61,364 bases of DNA from Treponema sp. UBA6988 (GCA_002448445.1 DJYC01000069.1:1-61364); one strand, 5' to 3'. Positions 26,194 to 34,782 are shown, numbered from the stretch's first letter. A program made the numbers and translations. The notes: generated by a model from the sequence alone, not told the origin.

Positions 26194-27004
26194 GGAAATG
26201 AGGTCTTCAAACTTAGATAACGATGCTCGGAAGCCGCCCCACAAGGAGTGCACCCAGTTCGTACTCCAGACCATCCTTGGCAACAAGAAGCTCAAGGTAA
26301 TTGATGCACTTGCCCAGAAGGCCGTAAAAAGCCTGGAAGGACGCTCCGTACGCCTTGACGTCTTTGCAAGGGACGGCAGAGGCTTGCCGCTTTATCACAT
26401 AGACCGCGTCGTAAAAGAATGCAACATTGCATTTGATGACGGGGCACACATCATCTATGTAAACGGCAAATACAAGGGCAATGACCCGATGGGCGACCTT
26501 ATGCATGACTTTCACTGCAAGAAGGCCGGAGACAAATGTATTAACTTCAAGCCCAAAGGTGCAAGTGATGACGGATGTTTCGCACGGACAAGTGTAATAT
26601 CAGAATATCTGCGTAAAAAGGGATTTAAAGTTAATTATGCTATCACAAATCATCCTGTGGGATTAGACGACTATTTATATCATATAGCTGCCAGTGTAGA
26701 AATTGCAGATGAGCATTATGTTGTCGACCCCATGTTAAACTGTGAAGGAGAAAGATCTGGTCTATCAAAATTTTCAGAATGGAGAGATTTTCAAAAACCG
26801 ATGAATGACTGCCAAAAATATGGAATTCCGGATACTGGGCTATATACTGGATATGATGCCAATGGAAATGCAATAGAAAACACTTTCATTCAGGGGTTTT
26901 ATAATCGATACAATCAAAATCCATCGTTAACAGTTCCTGAATATGCAGAAGGATGGCTGGAAAACTTTGTAAAAACAGGAGAAAGAAATTATGATGGTTT
27001 CTAA
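26180..27004 (+). CDS. Chimeric ORF: PD-(D/E)XK transposase remnant fused to protein-glutaminase-like deamidase
   Basis: 274 residues in two unlike halves. Residues about 10-118 (KPPHKECTQFVLQTILGNKK, GRSVRLDVFARD, then RGLPLYHIDR, FDDGAHIIYVNG, DLMHDFHCKKAGD) are the ends of an Rpn/PD-(D/E)XK nuclease-type transposase whose middle, including the catalytic part, is deleted. From about 26533 the base composition drops to AT-rich. The second half has GCFARTSVISEYLRKKGFKV (Cys 133), DYLYHIAASV (His 168) and HYVVDPMLN (Asp 183). This Cys-His-Asp order matches protein-glutaminase/Gln-deamidase domains used in effectors and polymorphic toxins. It overlaps the next lipoprotein gene by 14 nt. The start is uncertain (26180 or 26198). 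Deamidase assignment is by motif only. Confidence 0.65.
   Translation: MVVYKEMRSSNLDNDARKPPHKECTQFVLQTILGNKKLKVIDALAQKAVKSLEGRSVRLDVFARDGRGLPLYHIDRVVKECNIAFDDGAHIIYVNGKYKGNDPMGDLMHDFHCKKAGDKCINFKPKGASDDGCFARTSVISEYLRKKGFKVNYAITNHPVGLDDYLYHIAASVEIADEHYVVDPMLNCEGERSGLSKFSEWRDFQKPMNDCQKYGIPDTGLYTGYDANGNAIENTFIQGFYNRYNQNPSLTVPEYAEGWLENFVKTGERNYDGF
26198..26532 (+). mobile_element. Remnant of an Rpn-type PD-(D/E)XK nuclease family transposase
   Basis: GC-rich stretch whose translation carries the start and end of the transposase domain but skips from RLDVFARDG to RGLPLYHID, so the nuclease centre is missing. It ends abruptly after MHDFHCKKAGD, where intact relatives continue. No terminal inverted repeats were found around it. 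Confidence 0.6.
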
Positions 27005-27533
27005 TAAAATTAGAATTATAATAATACTTTTTATATTTGGAGTTTCTATGGTTTCGTGTGTAAAAGAAAGAAAAGATTGCTGCATAATTTTTTGGGACGA
27101 TAATCCCAATTTATCCATAGAATATCTCGATACCGCAGACTACTTGGAATGTATAAAAACTTTCCCAGACTATGTAAAAGTAAAGTTCTCAGAAATTGAA
27201 CGCTTTGATCAGGATTGTCAAGTCTTCGTTCTAAAAAAAGAAATAGATAAAGATAGATACCAAAGAATTGCAAAACATGGACAGCTTTATGTATCAATTG
27301 TGATTGACGATAAAATTGTACTTAATGGAATTAATGAGTTTGTCGTTTCAACCATATCACCATCAAGTATACCACCAAAAATAGAACCGCCAAAATATCT
27401 AATAGGTGTGAGCTCAAAAAAATGTATTATAATTTCTGATGATCTCCCCTGGGAGGATTTTGCAAAACGAGATAGTTTAAGCAAGGATTTAAAAATCCTT
27501 ATAAGCAAAAAGGTAAAATACCCCCACATCTAG
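26991..27533 (+). CDS. Putative lipoprotein overlapping the deamidase ORF (immunity candidate)
   Basis: 180 residues. Hydrophobic N-terminus with a lipobox-like MVSC (Cys about 24) after the second Met; the mature part is mixed charge with no recognised domain. AGGAG is 8 nt upstream of ATG 26991, inside the deamidase gene, and the coding regions overlap by 14 nt. A small exported partner directly behind a Cys-His-Asp deamidase is the usual toxin-immunity order, so a protective role is a reasonable inference, not shown by sequence. Low GC like the deamidase half. Confidence 0.6.
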   Translation: MMVSNKIRIIIILFIFGVSMVSCVKERKDCCIIFWDDNPNLSIEYLDTADYLECIKTFPDYVKVKFSEIERFDQDCQVFVLKKEIDKDRYQRIAKHGQLYVSIVIDDKIVLNGINEFVVSTISPSSIPPKIEPPKYLIGVSSKKCIIISDDLPWEDFAKRDSLSKDLKILISKKVKYPHI

Positions 27534-27625
27534 CGTCCCTGCGCCATCGCGAACCCACCCCGCTTATGCACATCAATGGCAATTTGCAGGAATAAGCTTT
27601 TTGTGGAAATGGCCTTTTTGCAGAT

Positions 27626-27720
27626 GGAGCCTAGCCCCGATTGGAAGGGCGGCGAAGCCGTTGCCGCCAGGCAATGGAGCGGGAAGGGACCCGCGGAACC
27701 CTGGAAAGCGGGGAATGCGG
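27626..27720. repeat. GC-rich composite intergenic element, copy E (inverted)
   Basis: Reverse orientation of the copy F type: on the minus strand it reads CCGCTTTCCAGGGTTCCGCG, CCCGCTCCATTGCC, the GGCAACGGCTTCGCCGCC hairpin and CCAATCGGGGCTAGG. It fills most of the 300-bp gap before tex. A 92-codon frame across it is a repeat-derived artefact. Confidence 0.75.
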
Positions 27721-27832
27721 TGGATTTGACCGGTGTCGTAGACCCAAGCACAGAGGAAGATTCAGTATGCTCCAGAAGAAGAAGAAAATGCCCCTTTACG
27801 CAAATTTCATTTTTAGGTAAAATAAGTGCCCT

Positions 27833-30229
27833 ATGGAATTCACACAAGAACTAATTGATTCATTAAAAGTTAATGAAGTAGAAATCATGCAGAAAATCGC
27901 TGAAGAGCTGAACATTAAGATTGCTCAGGTCAGCGCAGTTATCAGCTTGGTGCAGGAAGGCTGTACCATTCCTTTTATTTCCCGCTACCGCAAAGAAAAG
28001 CACGGTTCGTTGGACGAGGTTCAAGTCCGCGAATGCGACCATCTTTTTACAAGCTATAAAAATCTTGAAGAACGCCGCCTCGAAATAGTAAAGGGCATTT
28101 TTGCACAGAACAAGCTAACCGAAAGTCTTTACAAAGCCACAATGTCCGCAAAGACTCTTACCGAACTTGAAGACCTTTGGGCTCCATTCAAGAAAAAGAA
28201 GAAGACTCGCGGTATGGTTGCCGCAGAAAAGGGGCTTGAACCGCTTGCAGATGCAATGACGGAGCTTGACGACAAGGCAATCGAAGCAAAGGCAGAGGAA
28301 TTTGTAAAGGAAAATACGGAGCAGCCCGAGCTTAGCGTTGCCTCAAAGGAAGACGCTCTTAAGGGTGCCCAGGACATTCTTGCAGAGCGCGTTTCCCAGG
28401 ACACAAAGAACCGTGAAGATATTCATTCCTATTATATGGACACCGGTTCAATCGTTACAAAGGGTATTGTTCCCGACGGTCAGGATGCCGAGACAGCAGA
28501 AAAGACTTCCACTTACAAGATGTACTGGGACTATTCGGAAGCCCTTAACAAGGTAAAGCCCCACCACATTCTTGCAATCAACCGTGCAGAGCGCGAAAAT
28601 GCCCTTGAAGTTACGCTGGACGTTAGCGTTGCGGATGCAGTAAAAGAAATCCAGGCAAAGTACAAGCTGCCAAACAAATATTATAAGGATGCTGTGGAAG
28701 ACGGTGTTGTCCGCCTTTTAAGCCCAGCCGTTCTCCGCGAAATCCGCAGTGACGAGACGGATGCTGCAGACGAGCGTGGAATTAGCCTCTTTAGCGAAAA
28801 CCTTAAGAACCTTTTGATGACACAGCCAATCAAGGGAACACGTGTTCTTGGTGTTGACCCTGGAATCCGCACTGGTACAAAATGTGCCGCCCTTGACGAA
28901 ACTGGCAAATACCTTGGCTACTTCCTTATCAAACAGGTTACTGCCCCGGACGAAGCCTACAATGCCGTAAAGCTTGCCATTAAAAAGTACAACATTCAGG
29001 TTGTTGCGGTTGGAAACGGAACTGGAAGCCCGGAAGTTCAGGCTATTGTTAGCAAGGTAATAAGCGAAAACTACCCGGACGTGCGCTATACAGTTGTTGA
29101 TGAATCTGGTGCATCCGTTTATTCAGCAAGCGACATTGCCCGCGAGGAATTCCCCGACCTTGACCTTACAATCCGCGGTGCCATCAGCATGGGCCGCCGT
29201 TTGCAGGACCCGCTGGCCGAACTTGTAAAGATTGATCCAAAGGCAATTGGTGTTGGCCTTTACCAGCACGACGTAAACCAGAAAAAGCTTAGCGAGACTC
29301 TGGACGAAGTTGTAAGCTCTGTAGTAAATCAGGTTGGCGTAAACCTTAACACGGCATCCGCATCCCTGCTCAAGTATGTTTCTGGCATTTCCTCAAGCCT
29401 TGCAAAGAAAATTGTTGCCTACCGCGATGCAAACGGAAAGATTACCAGCCGTGAAGATCTTAAGAAGGTAAGCGGACTTGGACCAAAAGCCTTTGAGCAG
29501 TGTGCAGGATTCCTTAAGATTCCCGAAAGCAACAATCCTCTGGACAACACATGGGTTCACCCGGAAAACTACGAGGTTGCAAAAGACGTGCTTCCTTTGG
29601 TTCAGAAAAAGGAAAAAATCTCTGCTGAATTAAAGAAGCAGCTTGAAGAAAAATATTCTGTAGGCGAAACCACAATCAACGACATTGTGGACGAGCTTGC
29701 AAAGCCCAACCGCGACCCGCGCGACGACTGTCCGGCTCCAATCATGCAGAAGGGCGTAGTCAAGTTTGAGGATTTGACAGTTGGCATGAAGGTAACTGGA
29801 AAAATCAAGAACGTTGTTGACTTTGGCGCATTTGTTGACATTGGCTTGCACGAAACAGGCCTTATCCACATAAGCGAACTTAGCGACGAATTTGTTTCTG
29901 ACCCGCTTGAAGTAATCAAGGTTGGCGATGTAAAGGAATTTACGATTATTGACCTTGATGAAGCAAGAAGAAGAATTAGCCTTTCTCTAAAGAGCGACGC
30001 ATCTTCCAGGGGAAGTTCTGCTTCTCATGGCAGCACAAGTTCTTCAGCCAGCACATCCGCAGGCGGAAAGAAGAAGATGCTCATCGTAAAGAAGGGCTCT
30101 GCTTCCGGCAAACCCGGCATGGCGTCCGCTTCTGCAGCAAAAGGCAACGGTCAGCGCAGGGAGCGCCAGAACTACGGCAGCGACGACGGAATGAAGTACA
30201 ATCCATTTGCTGTCCTTTTAAAGAAATAA
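27833..30229 (+). CDS. tex: Tex family RNA-binding protein (S1 domain)
   Basis: A conserved cytoplasmic protein linked to transcription and RNA metabolism. 798 residues: N-terminal Tex helical domain (AEELNIKIAQVSAVISLVQE, TIPFISRYRKE), a YqgF/RNase H-like domain beginning GTRVLGVDPGIRTG (about 337), HhH motifs (NTASASLLKYVSGISSSLA and SREDLKKVSGLGPKAFEQCA), and an S1 domain (KVTGKIKNVVDFGAFVDIG, TGLIHISELS; about 650-720). About 65 C-terminal residues are a Ser/Gly/Lys-rich tail not essential to the fold. The start at 27833 has a weak Shine-Dalgarno; a shorter start at 27887 would match typical Tex N-termini equally well. Confidence 0.95.
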   Translation: MEFTQELIDSLKVNEVEIMQKIAEELNIKIAQVSAVISLVQEGCTIPFISRYRKEKHGSLDEVQVRECDHLFTSYKNLEERRLEIVKGIFAQNKLTESLYKATMSAKTLTELEDLWAPFKKKKKTRGMVAAEKGLEPLADAMTELDDKAIEAKAEEFVKENTEQPELSVASKEDALKGAQDILAERVSQDTKNREDIHSYYMDTGSIVTKGIVPDGQDAETAEKTSTYKMYWDYSEALNKVKPHHILAINRAERENALEVTLDVSVADAVKEIQAKYKLPNKYYKDAVEDGVVRLLSPAVLREIRSDETDAADERGISLFSENLKNLLMTQPIKGTRVLGVDPGIRTGTKCAALDETGKYLGYFLIKQVTAPDEAYNAVKLAIKKYNIQVVAVGNGTGSPEVQAIVSKVISENYPDVRYTVVDESGASVYSASDIAREEFPDLDLTIRGAISMGRRLQDPLAELVKIDPKAIGVGLYQHDVNQKKLSETLDEVVSSVVNQVGVNLNTASASLLKYVSGISSSLAKKIVAYRDANGKITSREDLKKVSGLGPKAFEQCAGFLKIPESNNPLDNTWVHPENYEVAKDVLPLVQKKEKISAELKKQLEEKYSVGETTINDIVDELAKPNRDPRDDCPAPIMQKGVVKFEDLTVGMKVTGKIKNVVDFGAFVDIGLHETGLIHISELSDEFVSDPLEVIKVGDVKEFTIIDLDEARRRISLSLKSDASSRGSSASHGSTSSSASTSAGGKKKMLIVKKGSASGKPGMASASAAKGNGQRRERQNYGSDDGMKYNPFAVLLKK

Positions 30230-30258
30230 GACGCTAAAGACAAGATAAAAAAATAATT

Positions 30259-30287
30259 TTGTAAAACAGACTTTTTCATGGTATAAT
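30259..30287 (+). promoter_or_regulatory. Promoter of the degenerate GGDEF gene
   Basis: -35 TTGTAA, 17-nt spacer, -10 TATAAT; the GTG start follows 9 nt after the -10, so the mRNA would be nearly leaderless. Confidence 0.6.
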
Positions 30288-30296
30288 AAATTTGTC

Positions 30297-31940
30297 GTGA
30301 AAAAGTCTGTTTCTTTTTTTTTAATGATATTTGCAACAGTTTTTATTGCATTCTCTCTTTTCCTGTCATCCAGATCTACAAAATGGACCCACCATTCATT
30401 TTTTAAAGCCGTATCCCCCTGGTCAAAGCTTAATTCAGGCTGGATTATTGACGGCGAAACTTCTTCTATTCAAGACGGAAAGCTTTCCATAAAACGCGTA
30501 TTTTCCCAAAATGACTGCCTAAAGGAACTTTTTTTCATCACGCACAACCAAAACGTATTCATGACCATAGACGACGGAAGCGAAACAAGAACTTTGTATA
30601 GCTCCGGCTATTCAGGCAAACAGCTCATTGGTTCGGAAAGCGGCAACGCAATTCATGTGGTAAAAATCCCGGAATGCAGGGTTCCGCGCTTTGTTATTAC
30701 GATTCAGTTTAAAAAGAATTTCACTTCCAAAAATGAACAGTTCAATAGATGGTACTACCAGATGTTCAGGGGAACAATTCCCACGATATACATAGGCAAT
30801 GAAGACACCTGCATCTCCAGCTGCATTCTAAAAAGCCTTTACCAGGTTATTCCCATTGCGTTGCAGCTGATTTCCGCAGGAATCATATTGATTTTCTACT
30901 TTGTAAACCACAGGAACATGAAAAACAGGCGTTGTCTTCACATTTTCTGGTTCACAATGATAACGACCATTTGCCTCTTGTGCGAAAGCCACATTGGTTT
31001 TTTGTTTTCCAAAAACACCTTCTCCCTCTACCTGCTTTCAACACTGTTCATTGCAATAAGACCTTCCGCCTTTATGTTCCTCCTTCAGGAAAAAAAGCTT
31101 CTCTCAAAAGACGAAAGAATCTATAAATTGCTGAACCTTATAATCCTTGCCAACATATTCATAACATGCGCCTTGTCCTTCTGCACCTTCATTCCCTTTA
31201 CATTCGTAAGGATTTACCTTTTGGCCTTTAACTTTATCCTTGACTGCTACGGTATTATCCTTATCTTCTCTGATTCATTTTCCATTAAGGCAACGCTTGA
31301 CGTGCTGGATGTGCTAATACTTATAAACATGGCCGGCTTTACCATTGATATGGTAAGGCAAATTTTCTTTGGGGATTCAACGGACCTCTTCTTCTTTACA
31401 AGAATTGGCATTCTTTTCCTTTATATCTTCTACATCTTTAACGCAATACAGGATTTCTTTAACAAGGAACTCGTAAAAGCCCGTTCGGAAACGCTAAAAA
31501 ATGCAACTGAAAGGGATATGCTTACAGGCTGCCTTAACTTCTATAACATGGAAAAGCAGGAAATTAAAAATGATTTTGTAATGTTCCTCTTTAACATAAC
31601 GAACATAGACAATATTTTTAGCGAAAATGGCCAGAATGAAAAAAACAATGCCCTGCGAAGTTTTGCCCAAATCCTAAAGATAGAATTCCTTAAGGATCCA
31701 ATTTACAAGCTCTACTCTGCAAAATTCGGGGTAATAGGAAGCAACCGCTCCAACGAAATCTGCGAAAAACAGATTCAGGATATTGTTATGAATGTTGAAG
31801 GCTACAACAAGCTCTCCATGAACTTAAAGATAAAGATTGCCTACACTTATGGCCGCTTTGATGCCGCCACGGACACAAACTTGGACGGCCTTTACTCCCG
31901 GCTCCTTGTGGACCTCCACAAAAAAAGCGTGGGTATATAA
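30297..31940 (+). CDS. Membrane sensor with degenerate GGDEF domain
   Basis: 547 residues: N-terminal anchor, an extracytoplasmic domain (about 25-185), about seven membrane helices (about 190-400, 7TMR-DISM-like), then a GGDEF-like domain from ERDMLTGCLNFYNM. The catalytic loop reads LYSAKFGVIG where GGDEF should be, and the metal-binding Asp region is FLFNITNIDN, so cyclase activity is unlikely. It could bind c-di-GMP/GTP or act as a signalling scaffold. It resembles the intact GGDEF protein at 45.6 kb in topology. GTG start without a Shine-Dalgarno, 9 nt from a good -10. Stand-alone gene. Confidence 0.8.
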   Translation: MKKSVSFFLMIFATVFIAFSLFLSSRSTKWTHHSFFKAVSPWSKLNSGWIIDGETSSIQDGKLSIKRVFSQNDCLKELFFITHNQNVFMTIDDGSETRTLYSSGYSGKQLIGSESGNAIHVVKIPECRVPRFVITIQFKKNFTSKNEQFNRWYYQMFRGTIPTIYIGNEDTCISSCILKSLYQVIPIALQLISAGIILIFYFVNHRNMKNRRCLHIFWFTMITTICLLCESHIGFLFSKNTFSLYLLSTLFIAIRPSAFMFLLQEKKLLSKDERIYKLLNLIILANIFITCALSFCTFIPFTFVRIYLLAFNFILDCYGIILIFSDSFSIKATLDVLDVLILINMAGFTIDMVRQIFFGDSTDLFFFTRIGILFLYIFYIFNAIQDFFNKELVKARSETLKNATERDMLTGCLNFYNMEKQEIKNDFVMFLFNITNIDNIFSENGQNEKNNALRSFAQILKIEFLKDPIYKLYSAKFGVIGSNRSNEICEKQIQDIVMNVEGYNKLSMNLKIKIAYTYGRFDAATDTNLDGLYSRLLVDLHKKSVGI

Positions 31941-32043
31941 AAGAAAACCTATGCTATTAATAAGTGTTAATCTAAATTCTCAATCGTAGCATATAATCGT
32001 TATGTAAAAGCATCCTTCATCATTCTTGCCCTTCTTCTATTAG

Positions 32044-32299
32044 TTGCAGAAGGTAAGTGCAACAAACAAGGAATGCAATGTAGCAAAACAATGTGTGAAA
32101 GCACTGGAATGGAGGCTGAAAACGTGGCAAAAAAGCATTTGCGCGGTGCGACCGAAGGGAGTCAGATACCTTGTATCTGCGCTTGGGGTTGTAAACAACC
32201 CTTGCTTTTTTGACGCGGTTTCAGCCGGGAATGGAAGTGCTTACGCATTTAAATTAATGCTTTCTAAGTTTTATTTAGAGTTGCGCTTACCTTCTGCAA
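32044..32299. repeat. Long nested palindrome, MITE-like or structured RNA
   Basis: Outer arms TTGCAGAAGGTAAGTGCAAC (32044-32063) and its near-perfect complement (32280-32299; 19 of 20, the mismatch being a G-U pair in RNA). A second pair of arms (32101-32137 and 32203-32240) matches around GGCTGAAA and CAAAAAAGCA. The centre holds two small hairpins (AGATACCTTGTATCT; GGGTTGTAAACAACCC). No convincing ORF within. It accounts for most of the 450-bp gap before the NfnA gene. No clear target-site duplication flanks it. Confidence 0.6.
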
Positions 32300-32335
32300 A
32301 AGAAAACAAAACCTATTCACTAAATCAAAGAATTG

Positions 32336-32363
32336 TTGTATACTTTGCGCAAAGTTTTAAAAT
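32336..32363 (+). promoter_or_regulatory. Promoter of the NfnA-GltA operon with a palindromic operator in the spacer
   Basis: -35 TTGTAT, 16-nt spacer, -10 TAAAAT. The spacer holds a perfect 14-bp palindrome, ACTTTGCGCAAAGT (32342-32355), ideally placed for a repressor. Confidence 0.55.
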
Positions 32364-32388
32364 ATGGCTTTTGTGCAAGGATAAACAA

Positions 32389-33261
32389 ATGAACAAAATC
32401 ATCGAAAAGAGGCAGCTGTCGGAAAGCGTATTCTATATGAAATTTGAAGCTGCCGACATTGCAAAGAACCGTAAGGCAGGACAATTCCTTATTGTCCAGA
32501 TTGATTCAGAATACGGTGAGCGTATTCCGCTTACAATTGCAGATGCCAATGCGGAAGAAGGCTGGATTGCCATCGTCTTCCAGGCCGTGGGTGCTACAAC
32601 TTACAAACTTTCCAAACTCAAGGCCGGTGACTACCTTGCCGGAGTTTTAGGCCCCTTGGGAACCCCTTCAAATATCCAGAAATACGATGCACCGGTTGTC
32701 TGCGTTGGTGGCGGTATTGGAACTGCACCTCTTTACCCGATTGTTCAGGCTTTAAAAGATGCAGGCAACAAAGTTTACGTTATCATTGCAGCCCGCAACA
32801 AAGACCTCCTTATCTTTGTGGACGAAATGAAGGCTGTTGCAGACCAGGTCTTCATCATGACGGATGACGGTTCAGCAGGAGAAAAGGGCGTTGCTACAAT
32901 TCCTCTTGAACGCCTTTGCCAGGAAGAAGTTCCGCCTGCAGAAGTCATTGCAATTGGCCCGCCAATAATGATGAAGTTTGCATGTGCAACAACAAAGAAA
33001 TACAATGTTAAGACAACGGTTTCTCTTAATACAATTATGATTGACGGTACGGGAATGTGCGGTGGATGCCGTGTTTCCGTTGGCGGTAAGACAAAGTTTG
33101 TCTGCGTGGACGGCCCCGACTTTGACGGTCATGAAGTTGACTGGAACAACATGATGACCCGCATGAAGTCCTTTAAGAAGCAGGAGCTGGAAGCCGACCA
33201 CAAATGCAATCTGGAAGTACAGGCTGGTCGTCTTGTCCAGATGCAGGCTGCCTCAAAATAA
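32389..33261 (+). CDS. NfnA/SudB-type FAD/NAD-binding ferredoxin-NADP reductase subunit
   Basis: 290-residue flavoprotein of the dihydroorotate dehydrogenase electron-transfer/sulfide dehydrogenase family. FAD-binding barrel (AGQFLIVQIDSEYGERIPLTIAD), NAD domain (CVGGGIGTAPLYPIV), and a C-terminal iron-sulfur site (DGTGMCGGCRVSVGG...CVDGPDFDGHEVDW). With the GltA-like subunit 18 nt downstream it forms an NfnAB-like pair, in which NADH and reduced ferredoxin together reduce NADP+ in anaerobes. AAGGA lies 7 nt before this ATG; the frame is open for 115 codons upstream, but that region is the palindromic element and not part of the protein. Confidence 0.9.
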   Translation: MNKIIEKRQLSESVFYMKFEAADIAKNRKAGQFLIVQIDSEYGERIPLTIADANAEEGWIAIVFQAVGATTYKLSKLKAGDYLAGVLGPLGTPSNIQKYDAPVVCVGGGIGTAPLYPIVQALKDAGNKVYVIIAARNKDLLIFVDEMKAVADQVFIMTDDGSAGEKGVATIPLERLCQEEVPPAEVIAIGPPIMMKFACATTKKYNVKTTVSLNTIMIDGTGMCGGCRVSVGGKTKFVCVDGPDFDGHEVDWNNMMTRMKSFKKQELEADHKCNLEVQAGRLVQMQAASK

Positions 33262-33279
33262 TCAAATCAGGAGAATACT

Positions 33280-34782
33280 ATGGCTGAACATATCCCGGCA
33301 GAAAAACTTGCAGAAACAGGCAAGGCTGAATATACAAAACTCGAAGGCCTTTTAAAGAACGGCCCTCTCGCAAACAAAGACCGCATGGCCATTCCCCAGC
33401 AGATAATGCCAGCTGGAGAACCAAAGGTGCGCGCCCGCCAGATGACGGAAGTTGCACTTGGCTATACCAAAGAGCAGGCTATTGTAGAGGCAAACCGCTG
33501 CCTTCAGTGCAAGAACGAGCCTTGCGTAAAGGGTTGCCCGGTTAACGTGCACATTCCCCAGTTTATTGCCCAGGTTGCAAAGGGTGAATTTAAGGCCGCA
33601 GCAGACATTATTAAGGAAACAAACCTTTTGCCGGCAATCTGTGGCCGCGTTTGCCCCCAGGAAAAGCAGTGCCAGGGCCAATGTACGGTTGGCAAAGTGT
33701 ACAAGAGCGCAGAAAAAGCAGTAAGCATTGGCCGCTTGGAACGCTTTGTAGCCGATTACGAGCGCAACAACAATCTTACAACAATGCCGGCTGTTGCAGC
33801 TTCCACAGGCAAGAAGGTTGCAGTTATCGGTTCAGGCCCAGCAGGTCTTACAGTTGCAGCAGACTGCCGCCGCGCTGGTCACGATGTTACGGTATTTGAA
33901 GCATTCCACAAGGCTGGTGGCGTTATGGTCTACGGAATCCCGGAATTCCGCCTGCCAAAGTCCATTGTCCAGAATGAAGTTGAAAACCTTAAGAAGATGG
34001 GTGTAAACTTTGAGATGAACTTCCTTGTTGGCCGCACATCAACCGTCCAGCAGATTTTGACAGAAAAAGGCTTTGATGCCGCATTCGTAGGAACAGGCGC
34101 TGGTCTTCCAAAATTCTTTGGCATTCCTGGTGAAAATTACATCGGTGTTTTCTCTGCAAACGAATATCTTACCCGCGCAAACCTGATGAAGGCTTACGAT
34201 GCAGAAAAAGCAGACACTCCTTTCTACAACGCAAAGACCGTCGTAGTTTGTGGCGGTGGAAACGTTGCAATGGATGCAGCCCGCATGGCATTGCGCCTTG
34301 GTGCAGAAAAAGTGTATGTCGTTTACCGCCGTACAAGAACAGAAATGCCGGCCCGTGCAGAAGAAGTTGAGCATGCAGAAGAAGAGGGAGTCGAATTCCG
34401 CTTCCTTGAAAACCCGGTAGAAATTATTGGCAACGAAGAAACAGGAACAGTTACAGGACTCAAGGCTCTTAGCTATGAACTTGGCGAACCAGACGCATCT
34501 GGACGCAGAAGCCCGGTTCCAGTTGCAGGCAGTGAACACGAAATTCCATGTGACGCGGTAATCGTAGCCCTTGGAAACAACTCAAACCCGCTCATCCCAA
34601 AGACAACGCCAGAAATCAAGACTGACCCCAAGGGCCACATTCAGGTTGATGAAAAGCAGGAAACCAGCATGACAAAGGTATGGGCAGGCGGAGACATTGT
34701 TCTTGGTGCCGCAACCGTAATTCTTGCCATGGGTGAAGGCCGCAAGGCAGCCGCAAGCATTAACGAATACTTGGCAGGCTAA
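33280..34782 (+). CDS. gltA: GltA-type NADPH oxidoreductase (glutamate synthase small subunit / NfnB)
   Basis: 500 residues: an N-terminal Cys-rich iron-sulfur segment (CLQCKNEPCVKGCPVN at about 74, CGRVCPQEKQCQGQC at about 124), FAD-binding GSGPAGLTVAADCRRAGHDV at about 184, NADPH-binding GGGNVAMDAARMALRLGAEKV at about 326, and a C-terminal GGDIVLGAATVILAMGEGR. No glutamate synthase large subunit is nearby and the partner is NfnA-like, so transhydrogenation (NADH/ferredoxin:NADP+) fits better than glutamate synthesis. CAGGAG precedes the ATG by 8 nt. Followed by a strong terminator. Confidence 0.92.
   Translation: MAEHIPAEKLAETGKAEYTKLEGLLKNGPLANKDRMAIPQQIMPAGEPKVRARQMTEVALGYTKEQAIVEANRCLQCKNEPCVKGCPVNVHIPQFIAQVAKGEFKAAADIIKETNLLPAICGRVCPQEKQCQGQCTVGKVYKSAEKAVSIGRLERFVADYERNNNLTTMPAVAASTGKKVAVIGSGPAGLTVAADCRRAGHDVTVFEAFHKAGGVMVYGIPEFRLPKSIVQNEVENLKKMGVNFEMNFLVGRTSTVQQILTEKGFDAAFVGTGAGLPKFFGIPGENYIGVFSANEYLTRANLMKAYDAEKADTPFYNAKTVVVCGGGNVAMDAARMALRLGAEKVYVVYRRTRTEMPARAEEVEHAEEEGVEFRFLENPVEIIGNEETGTVTGLKALSYELGEPDASGRRSPVPVAGSEHEIPCDAVIVALGNNSNPLIPKTTPEIKTDPKGHIQVDEKQETSMTKVWAGGDIVLGAATVILAMGEGRKAAASINEYLAG

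Noticed and set aside
26198..26532. Intact insertion sequence
   Set aside because: The transposase lacks its catalytic middle and no terminal inverted repeats flank it.
27576..27854. 92-codon ORF across the repeat before tex
   Set aside because: Its protein (WKGGEAVAARQWSGKGPAEP and so on) is simply the translation of repeat copy E read backwards; the same letters appear in frames over copies D and F. No Shine-Dalgarno of note.
32140..32202. tRNA or riboswitch within the NfnA leader
   Set aside because: Hairpins are present, but no acceptor stem/T-loop layout and no known riboswitch core motif could be identified.
32044..32388. 115-codon N-terminal extension of the NfnA protein
   Set aside because: It translates the palindromic element, lacks family similarity, and the internal ATG has a correctly spaced AAGGA behind a promoter.
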